7,911 nt of DNA from a bacterium (GTDB lineage: Bacteria > UBP18 > UBA7526). A program made the translations under genes and the position numbers. A model generated the notes under the pieces. That model made no database searches. It was not told the DNA's origin and saw only the letters and a program-made list of their open reading frames with translations. The stretch covers positions 1 through 7,911 of the forward strand of contig JAUWXM010000054.1 of the NCBI GenBank assembly GCA_030616365.1, given 5' to 3'. Shown one piece after another: positions 1 to 4,670 of this stretch; position 1 is the stretch's first letter; each line of letters starts with the position of its first letter.

Positions 1-77
1 GCAACCTGGGACAAGCCAATCAGAGAGACCAATACCCCAAGGATCAATAGGATTATTAGGTTAATTTTTCTATTCAT
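1..77 (-). CDS. 5' end of a gene with an N-terminal signal peptide or membrane anchor (cut by window edge)
   Basis: Reading down from an ATG at 77-75, the frame stays open to the window edge. It gives 25 full codons starting MNRKINLIILLILGVLVS. Two basic residues followed by about 18 hydrophobic ones are the pattern of a Sec signal peptide or a single N-terminal membrane anchor, so the product is probably exported or membrane-bound. The start is well supported: AGGAG lies at 90-86, eight bases before the ATG and directly after the TAG stop (93-91) of the upstream 170-aa gene. The gap between the two genes is only 13 bp, so they are almost certainly co-transcribed. Nothing can be said of function because the mature domain lies outside the window. 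Confidence 0.72.
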   Translation of the reverse strand, partial: MNRKINLIILLILGVLVSLIGLSQV

Positions 78-90
78 CTCTTTGGCTCCT

Positions 91-603
91 CTATCTCTCC
101 CATCCTCTTTCCTCAACCTCTCCTGGCTCGGGGGCGGATTGAGCCAGTTTAGTCAACCATCTATTGTAATAGGTTGAGCCGTCAGTGGCAACATACAAAT
201 TAATGTCATTTTCATAGGACATCTCCGGTAAATAAATGGTTAAGGCTTTCCCGCTATCATAGGTTATTTCGATAGTATACCCTGCTGGAATGGGCATCTC
301 CCCACAGGGTTCTGTATATAAAACAACGGGCACCCAATCTTCTGAAGCATCTCCATTATCAAAAATGTTCTGATTGTCATAGATATCGCCCAAAAGGGAT
401 GCCCATTCCAGCGTGGTGCCGTTACCAAAGACATAAAAATTCCACACTTCTCCTGAACCTATCGTTTTAGTAATATGCATATTCTCCAAATCCTTTATTT
501 TCAAGGGCTTGGGAGCAAAGAATATCTTCCAAATCCCAAAGCCCAGCCCCAGGATGACCACCAGAACAACCACAATTAGACTATTCCTTGCTTTCTTCTT
601 CAT
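91..603 (-). CDS. Hypothetical membrane-anchored protein, 170 aa, single N-terminal TM segment
   Basis: I do not recognise the family. The protein has a basic start (MKKKARN), one hydrophobic segment at about residues 8-28, and a soluble tail of about 140 residues. By the positive-inside rule the tail faces the periplasm or cell exterior. The tail is rich in Tyr, Asp and Gly, looks mostly beta-structured, and has a single Cys at residue 100, so no internal disulfide is possible. The last 15 residues are acidic and Pro/Glu-rich, probably disordered. No lipobox or enzymatic motif is visible. The ATG at 603-601 lies inside the end of the upstream nucleotidyltransferase gene (23-bp overlap in another frame). 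AAGGAAG about 10 bases upstream and AGAGGA directly before the ATG could serve as ribosome sites. The overlap and the tight link to the next exported gene indicate one transcript, but no functional tie to the nucleotidyltransferase is evident. Confidence 0.8.
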   Translation of the reverse strand: MKKKARNSLIVVVLVVILGLGFGIWKIFFAPKPLKIKDLENMHITKTIGSGEVWNFYVFGNGTTLEWASLLGDIYDNQNIFDNGDASEDWVPVVLYTEPCGEMPIPAGYTIEITYDSGKALTIYLPEMSYENDINLYVATDGSTYYNRWLTKLAQSAPEPGEVEERGWER

Positions 604-1171
604 TCCTCTTTACTTCCTTCATAACCTTCTTCAGCCGATTCCAGACTCTCAGATCTTCCGCCTCATCACAGATCTCCATCGCCCATTTCTCAAGATACTT
701 AATATCAAGGTTTCTCCCATGACGGATAAATATATTTTCTACATCGAGCATATCTCGACCTCGACCCGGCATCAGCTTGAGGAGGATTAAATCCTCAGGA
801 GTAGGGATGTAGACCTGCCGTTCCATAATTTTAATTTTGTTTTTCCTTTGGAAGGCCGATTTCTCTAAGGCAATGGATAGCCGGATGAAATCGATGTGAA
901 GTTTACTGTGGTGCAGACGAAAAACTCCCCGGGTATCAAATGTCTCCTGAACCACTTTTTTGTCGAATCTAAAACCTTTCTTTTTAGCTGCAGTTAGGAA
1001 TGCTTTTAATTTTTTCCTGTCGATGCGAATGATGAAATCTGCATCATTGGTCACTCGTGGTTCGCCAACGATACCAACCGCCAGACCACCTACTAAAAGA
1101 CAGGGGGTATTGGTCTCGTTTAGCAGATCAATGGCTTTGTGAAAGACTATGGGAAATCTATTGGCTTTCAC
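581..1171 (-). CDS. AbiEii-like nucleotidyltransferase (putative toxin or regulatory NTase)
   Basis: This 196-aa protein has the DNA polymerase beta-like nucleotidyltransferase signature. Residues 24-45 carry LLVGGLAVGIVGEPRVTNDA followed by D, giving the conserved G28-G29 loop, R39, T41 and the metal-binding pair D43 and D45. A third acidic position, D94, sits in a strand reading LHIDFI. Residues 124-143 match the downstream helix typical of AbiEii/DUF6036-type proteins (PTPEDLILLKL, then GR-x-RD and D143). Members transfer a nucleotide to RNA or protein. In AbiE systems this poisons growth and is countered by the partner AbiEi. All expected active-site carboxylates are present, so it is probably active. 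The start is GTG (1171-1169), overlapping the upstream stop as GTGA, with AAAGG and GGAAAG upstream. The partner here is a 71-aa protein, not a full-length AbiEi, so a toxin role is inferred rather than shown. A stand-alone regulatory or tRNA-modifying NTase remains possible. Confidence 0.85.
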   Translation of the reverse strand: MKANRFPIVFHKAIDLLNETNTPCLLVGGLAVGIVGEPRVTNDADFIIRIDRKKLKAFLTAAKKKGFRFDKKVVQETFDTRGVFRLHHSKLHIDFIRLSIALEKSAFQRKNKIKIMERQVYIPTPEDLILLKLMPGRGRDMLDVENIFIRHGRNLDIKYLEKWAMEICDEAEDLRVWNRLKKVMKEVKRNEEESKE

Positions 1172-1383
1172 TTCTTTCCGCCTTTAACAGAATTTTTTAA
1201 TCCTATCTTAGCGCAAACTGGAAGGTGAGAAGTGAAATTCAAGGAATCTATTAGTTCCGAATCTAACAGAAATTCCAAAATTTCGGCACTTTCTTTAAGG
1301 GTGAGTTTTCTTAAGGTCTCTCTTCTTTCCTTTTCGCTTTCTCTTCTATACTTTTCCGGATTCTTAATCATTCTTATTTCCAT
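1168..1383 (-). CDS. Small charged helical protein, 71 aa, putative partner of the nucleotidyltransferase
   Basis: This short protein is dominated by Lys, Arg and Glu in its first 30 residues, followed by an amphipathic helix (LTLKESAEILEFLLDSELI, about residues 27-45) and a basic tail. It has no TM segment and no clear helix-turn-helix. Its stop overlaps the GTG start of the nucleotidyltransferase by 4 bp, so the two are translationally coupled, as is usual for antitoxin-toxin pairs in which the small gene comes first. I infer an antitoxin or accessory role from position alone, and the family is not recognised. The start is uncertain. The ATG at 1383-1381 has AAAAGG directly against it. A second in-frame ATG four codons later (1371-1369) has GGA-type sequence at better spacing. 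Either start leaves the conserved-looking part intact. Confidence 0.7.
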   Translation of the reverse strand: MEIRMIKNPEKYRRESEKERRETLRKLTLKESAEILEFLLDSELIDSLNFTSHLPVCAKIGLKNSVKGGKK

Positions 1384-1420
1384 CCTTTTGTCATCAGCAA
1401 AAACTCCAAACTTTATTCCC

Positions 1421-1471
1421 CACTTTTAGTATGCGATCGTTCACTCCATCTGTGTACCCTGTTTTGCGTCT
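1421..1471. repeat. Dispersed repeat, diverged copy of the 2570-2622 sequence
   Basis: The 51 bases align with 2570-2622. Both run CACTTnnAGTATGCGATCG, then TTCAC, then a T/C-rich stretch ending TTGCGTCT, with scattered C/T differences and a two-base gap. The first 24 bases differ at only two positions. The differences are nearly all transitions, as expected of old copies of a non-coding repeat. It lies 38 bp upstream of the 71-aa gene start. Confidence 0.7.
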
Positions 1472-1492
1472 CTTGCCTCACTTTTCGGAACA

Positions 1493-1541
1493 ATCGTTCA
1501 TCAAAATGAGAAATTTATACTGTCACACTTCCAGTATGCGA
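1493..1541. repeat. 49-bp direct repeat, copy 1
   Basis: This 49-bp stretch begins ATCGTTCATCAAAATGAG and ends CTTCCAGTATGCGA. It recurs at 1604-1652 with a single difference (A at 1519 versus G at 1630). Copy 1 is followed directly by a hairpin-rich insert, whereas copy 2 continues into TCGTTCAC, the normal continuation of the family. Copy 1 therefore appears to be an interrupted unit. Confidence 0.9.
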
Positions 1542-1603
1542 CCTGTCCCGCCTGTCCCGTGGGAGTGTAACGACTCTACGGGATGGCCGTAAGGCTTTAC
1601 GGG
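1542..1603. repeat. Hairpin-rich GTCCCG/CGGGA palindromic insert
   Basis: This roughly 62-bp GC-rich element starts with a tandem 9-mer (CCTGTCCCG at 1542-1550 and 1551-1559). Two stem-loops follow. The first pairs TCCCGT (from 1555) with ACGGGA (ending 1583), with an inner GAGT/ACTC stem. The second is perfect, CCGTAA (1587-1592) and TTACGG (1597-1602) around GGCT. It separates two halves of what would otherwise be contiguous repeat sequence (GTATGCG then ATCGTTCATC), so it looks like a small mobile or REP/MITE-like element inserted there. A related shorter version lies at 2637-2668. There is no T-tract, so I do not call it a terminator. Confidence 0.72.
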
Positions 1604-1652
1604 ATCGTTCATCAAAATGAGAAATTTATGCTGTCACACTTCCAGTATGCGA
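1604..1652. repeat. 49-bp direct repeat, copy 2
   Basis: Second copy of the 1493-1541 sequence, 111 bp away and identical except for one A-to-G change. It reads on uninterrupted into TCGTTCAC (1653-1660). The last part of this copy plus that extension (1635-1660) is a 26-bp exact match to 2568-2593 on the other side of the regulator gene. Confidence 0.9.
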
Positions 1653-1733
1653 TCGTTCACCCACAGTGTGTCATTTATTTTTTCTACATTTCTATATTTT
1701 TAGAGTCTGGGGAGCAATTTATCCGTTTGCATC

Positions 1734-1755
1734 CCTGTCTGCCGACAGGCAGGCG
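1734..1755. repeat. Short GC-rich palindromic repeat
   Basis: CCTGTC (1734-1739) and GACAGG (1744-1749) form a 6-bp stem around TGCC. The alternative pairing of CTGCC with GGCAG is also possible, so the element can fold in two registers. It is bounded by similar words (ATCCGTTTG at 1721-1729 and ATCCGTCTG at 1761-1769). It lies 27 bp past the regulator stop codon and could stabilise that mRNA's 3' end. It lacks the T-run of an intrinsic terminator on either strand. Confidence 0.6.
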
Positions 1756-1781
1756 CATCAATCCGTCTGAATCCGCGTTCT

Positions 1782-2459
1782 TTACTTGCTTAGTCTCTGG
1801 ACCACCTCTTTTCTTAAAGAAGGATACTCTGAGATGATCTCGATGACCACATTTCCTTTTCTTAAGTAAGTATGTTCCTTACACCTTTCCTCTAAAATAG
1901 CAAGGAGTCTCTTGGCCTCCTGAGGATTGGCGCATTCCAAGTAGTTTATCTGGGGACTTTCCGCTGCCAGGGCCTGACTCATCCCCCTCTTGATTCTGAC
2001 CTTTGAATCCCCTGCCAATCTCTCTAAGTATTCCCTATCCAGTTCCCTGGTCTCCAGGGTGCGCCAGTCCGCCTGGGCTAACTTTACCTCTTCTATGGTA
2101 TAGATATTCCTCCAGTCATTGGAGAAAAAGGAGACATTCTCCTTTTTTAGATTGAGATAAGTAGCAGATAAAATTAAGAGAAAAAGGATGCTACCATAAA
2201 CAAAAAGCATCCTCTTTCTAAAGAATTGCCTCCTTCTCCCATTTTCTAAGATTTCCTTTGCCTCTTTCAGAGAGGGCTTTTCAGAGACCCCCCTAATCTT
2301 TTTTAATCGGGTAATAGTCTCTTTTACATCATATAATTTGTGGCCACCCGGGGTGAGTTTAGCCGGCTTGAGCAGTCCTTGGTCAGTATAATATCTAATA
2401 GTAGAGGGCTTCACCCCGGCCCTCGCTGCCATCTCAGTTATCTTCAATAACTTAGCCAT
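1782..2459 (-). CDS. Membrane-anchored MerR-family transcriptional regulator
   Basis: The 225-aa product begins with a MerR-type winged helix-turn-helix at about residues 4-70. It shows LLKITEMAARAGVKPSTIRY (helix-turn-helix), YYTDQGLLKP (the hallmark MerR segment), a wing with GGHKLYD, and a further helical segment. A strongly basic stretch (RRRQFFRKR, 75-83) leads into one hydrophobic TM helix at about 84-102. About 120 residues then follow, which positive-inside topology places outside the cytoplasm. That tail has two Cys (176 and 193) and a C-terminal alpha/beta part. Usual MerR proteins are soluble, with a coiled-coil and a cytoplasmic effector domain, so this architecture suggests a one-component sensor coupling an envelope signal to DNA binding. 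The start is set by AGGGAG four to five bases before the ATG and a strong promoter just upstream. It is a single-gene unit, and its target is unknown. The adjacent polysaccharide operon and its own promoter are candidates by position only. Confidence 0.88.
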   Translation of the reverse strand: MAKLLKITEMAARAGVKPSTIRYYTDQGLLKPAKLTPGGHKLYDVKETITRLKKIRGVSEKPSLKEAKEILENGRRRQFFRKRMLFVYGSILFLLILSATYLNLKKENVSFFSNDWRNIYTIEEVKLAQADWRTLETRELDREYLERLAGDSKVRIKRGMSQALAAESPQINYLECANPQEAKRLLAILEERCKEHTYLRKGNVVIEIISEYPSLRKEVVQRLSK

Positions 2460-2464
2460 TTTTT

Positions 2465-2505
2465 CTCCCTGCTAACAATATAACACAGAAAAAGCCGTTT
2501 GTCAA
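2465..2505 (-). promoter_or_regulatory. Sigma70-type promoter and ribosome site of the MerR-like gene
   Basis: On the minus strand TTGACA (2505-2500) is followed by a 17-bp spacer and TATATT (2482-2477), a perfect -35 and a five-of-six -10. Transcription would start near 2470, and AGGGAG (2470-2465) precedes the ATG at 2459, leaving a leader of only about 10 bases. The 17-bp spacing is the ordinary optimum, not the stretched 19-20 bp spacer of classic MerR-activated promoters, so this promoter should fire without activation. Confidence 0.87.
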
Positions 2506-2512
2506 GTAAAAT

Positions 2513-2538
2513 AAAAAACCTGCAGTTAACTGCAGGTT
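2513..2538 (-). terminator. Intrinsic terminator of the polysaccharide operon
   Basis: A perfect 22-bp palindrome (2517-2538, centre GTTAAC, two CTGCAG arms) can form a 9-bp stem with a TTAA loop. On the minus strand it is followed by TTTTTTATTTTA, the usual T-tract. It lies about 200 bp past the stop of the 623-aa gene and just before the regulator's promoter, so it would insulate the two units. On the plus strand the stem is followed by a C-run and then TTTT, so termination in that direction would be weak. Because the palindrome ends 12 bp from the -35 box, a second role as a dyad operator is possible. Confidence 0.78.
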
Positions 2539-2567
2539 CCCCCCCTTTTATCTCTCATCTCTATTTA

Positions 2568-2622
2568 CACACTTCCAGTATGCGATCGTTCACTTCATTT
2601 GTGCACTCTGTTCTTTGCGTCT
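2568..2622. repeat. Dispersed repeat, copy between terminator and hairpin block
   Basis: The first 26 bases (2568-2593) are identical to 1635-1660. The whole of 2570-2622 aligns with 1421-1471. This places copies of one repeat family on both sides of the regulator gene, in the same orientation. Confidence 0.85.
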
Positions 2623-2636
2623 TTCAGTTTAATTTT

Positions 2637-2749
2637 GCCTGTCCCGTAGCCGTGAGGCTTTTCGGGACGTTTTTGCCCTTCGGACCCTGCCCATTCGGGT
2701 TCTCGTCCCGAGACCCCTCAGGGTCGAGGGAAAGGATCCTCAGGATCCT
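2637..2749. repeat. GC-rich block of successive small hairpins at the 3' end of the Wzy-like gene
   Basis: Several palindromes follow one another. GTCCCG/CGGGAC (2641-2646 with 2663-2668) has an inner AGCC/GGCT stem and resembles the 1542-1603 element. GGG-TCTCG pairs with CGAGA-CCC around TCC (2697-2716). GACCC/GGGTC surrounds CTCA (2712-2725). The self-complementary AGGATCCT occurs twice, one base apart (2733-2740 and 2742-2749). The last unit overlaps the stop codon and final codons of the 623-aa gene. The block reads as a composite REP-like element that may protect the operon mRNA 3' end. Confidence 0.72.
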
Positions 2750-4611
2750 GAACGGGCGGTTGCCGCTTGCTCCAGTCCCCTCCTTGCTTCTTCTGATTCT
2801 GGGTTTAGCCTGAGGGCTTTCTTAAATTCCCGGGCTGCCTTTTCGGGTTGGCCCCAGGAGAGGAGGGCCTGGCCATACTTGAGGTGGGCCCTCTCTGCCT
2901 CCCGGTATTTTCCCTTTGCTCCCTCTATATTTTCTCGTTTCTCGTATATCTGGCCCAGATAAAAATGGGGTTCACCATGAAAGGGGTGGAGGGCAATTGC
3001 TTTTTTGAGTTCACCCGCTGCTCGGAGGTCTTTACCGATAAGATGAAAGACGATGCCCAGGTTGGTGCGGGCGTAGACGTGATAGGGGTCTATGGCCAGG
3101 GCTTCCCGGTATTCAACTATTGCCTTATCATATTCTTTGCTCTTTCCATAGGCATTTCCTAAGGCATAGTGTATCTGGGGGTTTTTGGGGTCTATTTCAA
3201 TCGCTTTTTTAAGGAGGATGAATCCTTTATCCCATTCCTGGTGCTGGGTATATCTCCTTCCCTTCCGATAATAGAAATCGGCTACGAAGGGCCTGATGCT
3301 GCAGGTATAGAATAGGATGGCAAAGAGAACCGCCAGACTCACTACTATGGAGTAACTGGACTTCCTGCGGCTTGAAAGAAAAACCTTCTCTTGGCCAATT
3401 ATGGTCAAGGCAAGGATGGTCCAGAACATCAGGTTGGAGACCGGGCGATGGAGATTGAAACTGAAGAAGGATTGAGTTAGGGTAGCTAAGACGGCCGCCA
3501 TAAAGGCTGCCACTAAGGTCCTCTGGTATCCCGTTTCACTTCTGAGTCTCTGAAAGCCCCTCCGGAAGTAAGCCATGATAAGCCAGAGGAAGGCTAAGAG
3601 ACCAAATATTCCCGTCTCTGCCCAGATGTGGAGATAATCGTTGTGGGATTCGGCAATCCTCTGCATGGGGAGTATCTCATGGAACTGGGGCAGGAGATAT
3701 CTGGGCAGGACAAAGTAGAGGTTCCCTATTCCGGAACCTAAGAAGGGACGGGCCCGGATCATAAGGAGGGCGCTCTTCCAGTTTATTATTCTGGCGGGCA
3801 CCCTTCTAAACAACTCCTGCTGCTGAGTAGTGAGAACAAAATAAGAGACGAGGATAACAAAAACTAAGAGGGGGATGACCCACTTTGCTGGTATACTCAA
3901 TTTCAGTTTGGGTAAGGGCAGGATAAAACCTAAGAATACGAGAGAGACGAGGAAACCGAGCCAGGCACCCCGGGAGAAGATCAAGAAGAGGCAAAAGATG
4001 AGGATAGCAGAGATTAGAGTAGAAAAGGTCTTTTTGACTTTATTACTTGTGAAGAGAGAAACGGTAATGGATAGTGGAAGAACCGTGATGAGATACTGAG
4101 CAATATAATTGGGGTTTCCTATGAAGGAGAAGATTTCCGGGGGTCTCTCTCCCCTGGTCACTAGAACCCCCCATCCCCAATTCTCAAGTATTCCTTCCAC
4201 AGAAACCAGAGTAGCGGCCAGGAAGACCGGGATGAAGATTCTTTCTACCTGCCTGAAGTTCTTAAGGTTATTGACTATTAGATAAAAGAGGAGGATATAG
4301 GTCAGGAGGATAAATAACTCCTGCAGGCCAACAGCGAAGTGAAAGACATTAATCAAAGAGAGCAGGCCGAAGGAGAAGAGAAAGAGGATGGGGAGGTCAA
4401 GGGGGGTTCTTACTAATCTGACTTCCTTCTCTAAAATCATCTTTATTATCCAGACAAGGAGGAGGAGCAAAAGGATGCCCTGAGTTACTAAAACCTTGAA
4501 GAGCAAGAAGCCGGTGCGGGCATAGCTACCCATAGCTAAAGGCACAATAAAGAGCAATATCCAGAGTCCCTTCTCAATTATGTTCTCACACCATTTAGAG
4601 GCCTTCACCAT
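2740..4611 (-). CDS. O-antigen ligase/polymerase-like (Wzy/WaaL) membrane protein with C-terminal TPR domain
   Basis: This 623-aa protein has about ten or more hydrophobic helices over residues 12-435, then a soluble TPR region at about 445-612. The Wzy_C/O-antigen ligase core is clear: GNPNYIAQYL (166-175), FSRGAWLG with R214, and the long periplasmic loop ending ESHNDYLHIWAETGIFGLL with H323, the positions of the key Arg and His in WaaL-type enzymes. Such enzymes polymerise or transfer undecaprenyl-linked glycan on the outer face of the inner membrane. The TPRs (consensus-like segments ending AIEIDP, ALAIDP, AIALHP and ALRLNP) number about four to five, with one repeat shortened near residue 573. 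They would face the periplasm and may bind chain-length or partner proteins. The start ATG has GGAG five bases upstream. The final codons and stop fall in a GGATCC repeat. Whether it is polymerase, ligase or protein O-oligosaccharyltransferase cannot be decided from sequence alone. Confidence 0.88.
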   Translation of the reverse strand: MVKASKWCENIIEKGLWILLFIVPLAMGSYARTGFLLFKVLVTQGILLLLLLVWIIKMILEKEVRLVRTPLDLPILFLFSFGLLSLINVFHFAVGLQELFILLTYILLFYLIVNNLKNFRQVERIFIPVFLAATLVSVEGILENWGWGVLVTRGERPPEIFSFIGNPNYIAQYLITVLPLSITVSLFTSNKVKKTFSTLISAILIFCLFLIFSRGAWLGFLVSLVFLGFILPLPKLKLSIPAKWVIPLLVFVILVSYFVLTTQQQELFRRVPARIINWKSALLMIRARPFLGSGIGNLYFVLPRYLLPQFHEILPMQRIAESHNDYLHIWAETGIFGLLAFLWLIMAYFRRGFQRLRSETGYQRTLVAAFMAAVLATLTQSFFSFNLHRPVSNLMFWTILALTIIGQEKVFLSSRRKSSYSIVVSLAVLFAILFYTCSIRPFVADFYYRKGRRYTQHQEWDKGFILLKKAIEIDPKNPQIHYALGNAYGKSKEYDKAIVEYREALAIDPYHVYARTNLGIVFHLIGKDLRAAGELKKAIALHPFHGEPHFYLGQIYEKRENIEGAKGKYREAERAHLKYGQALLSWGQPEKAAREFKKALRLNPESEEARRGLEQAATARSGS

Positions 4612-4670
4612 TCTTTCTCCTACCTTGTTAAGATCTCTGAAAAGTATAATCTTATAAAGAAATAGTTTTT

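Larger units (their letters stand above)
1384..1781. other. Gene-free repeat mosaic between the regulator and the nucleotidyltransferase pair
   Basis: About 400 bases hold no credible gene. The only open frame of note (84 codons on the plus strand from 1583) reads through the repeats and palindromes and lacks protein-like character. The stretch carries three related copies of a GTATGCGA-containing repeat, a hairpin-rich insert, a 22-bp near-palindrome and AT-rich spacers. It covers the 3' flank of the regulator gene and the promoter region of the 71-aa gene. I could not identify a clear terminator with a T-tract for the former, nor a convincing -35/-10 pair for the latter. Confidence 0.8.

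Noticed and set aside
509..790. 93-codon plus-strand open frame
   Set aside because: It is antisense to two well-supported overlapping genes and has no recognisable features or ribosome site.
1384..1460. Promoter for the 71-aa gene
   Set aside because: Only weak matches such as CATACT can be found, without a partner -35 at suitable spacing. A promoter must exist nearby, or the gene may be read from the regulator unit, but I cannot place it.
1421..1660. Possible CRISPR array
   Set aside because: The repeats are few, of unequal length and partly diverged. The spacing is 105-111 bp with related sequence between the units instead of unique 30-40 bp spacers, and no cas gene is present.
1734..1755. 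Terminator for the MerR-like gene
   Set aside because: The stem is plausible but no T-run follows it on the minus strand. It is better described as a palindromic repeat.
1583..1837. 84-codon plus-strand open frame
   Set aside because: It crosses the hairpin insert, a direct repeat and the palindrome, then runs into the antisense of the regulator gene. The translation looks like repeat read-through, and no ribosome site is evident.
2483..2499. MerR operator in the promoter spacer
   Set aside because: The spacer is 17 bp, not 19-20 bp, and shows no clear inverted repeat, so classic MerR-type promoter distortion is not supported.
3806..3994. 62-codon minus-strand frame inside the Wzy-like gene
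   Set aside because: It lies wholly within the well-supported 623-aa gene in another frame and shows no independent start signal or motif.
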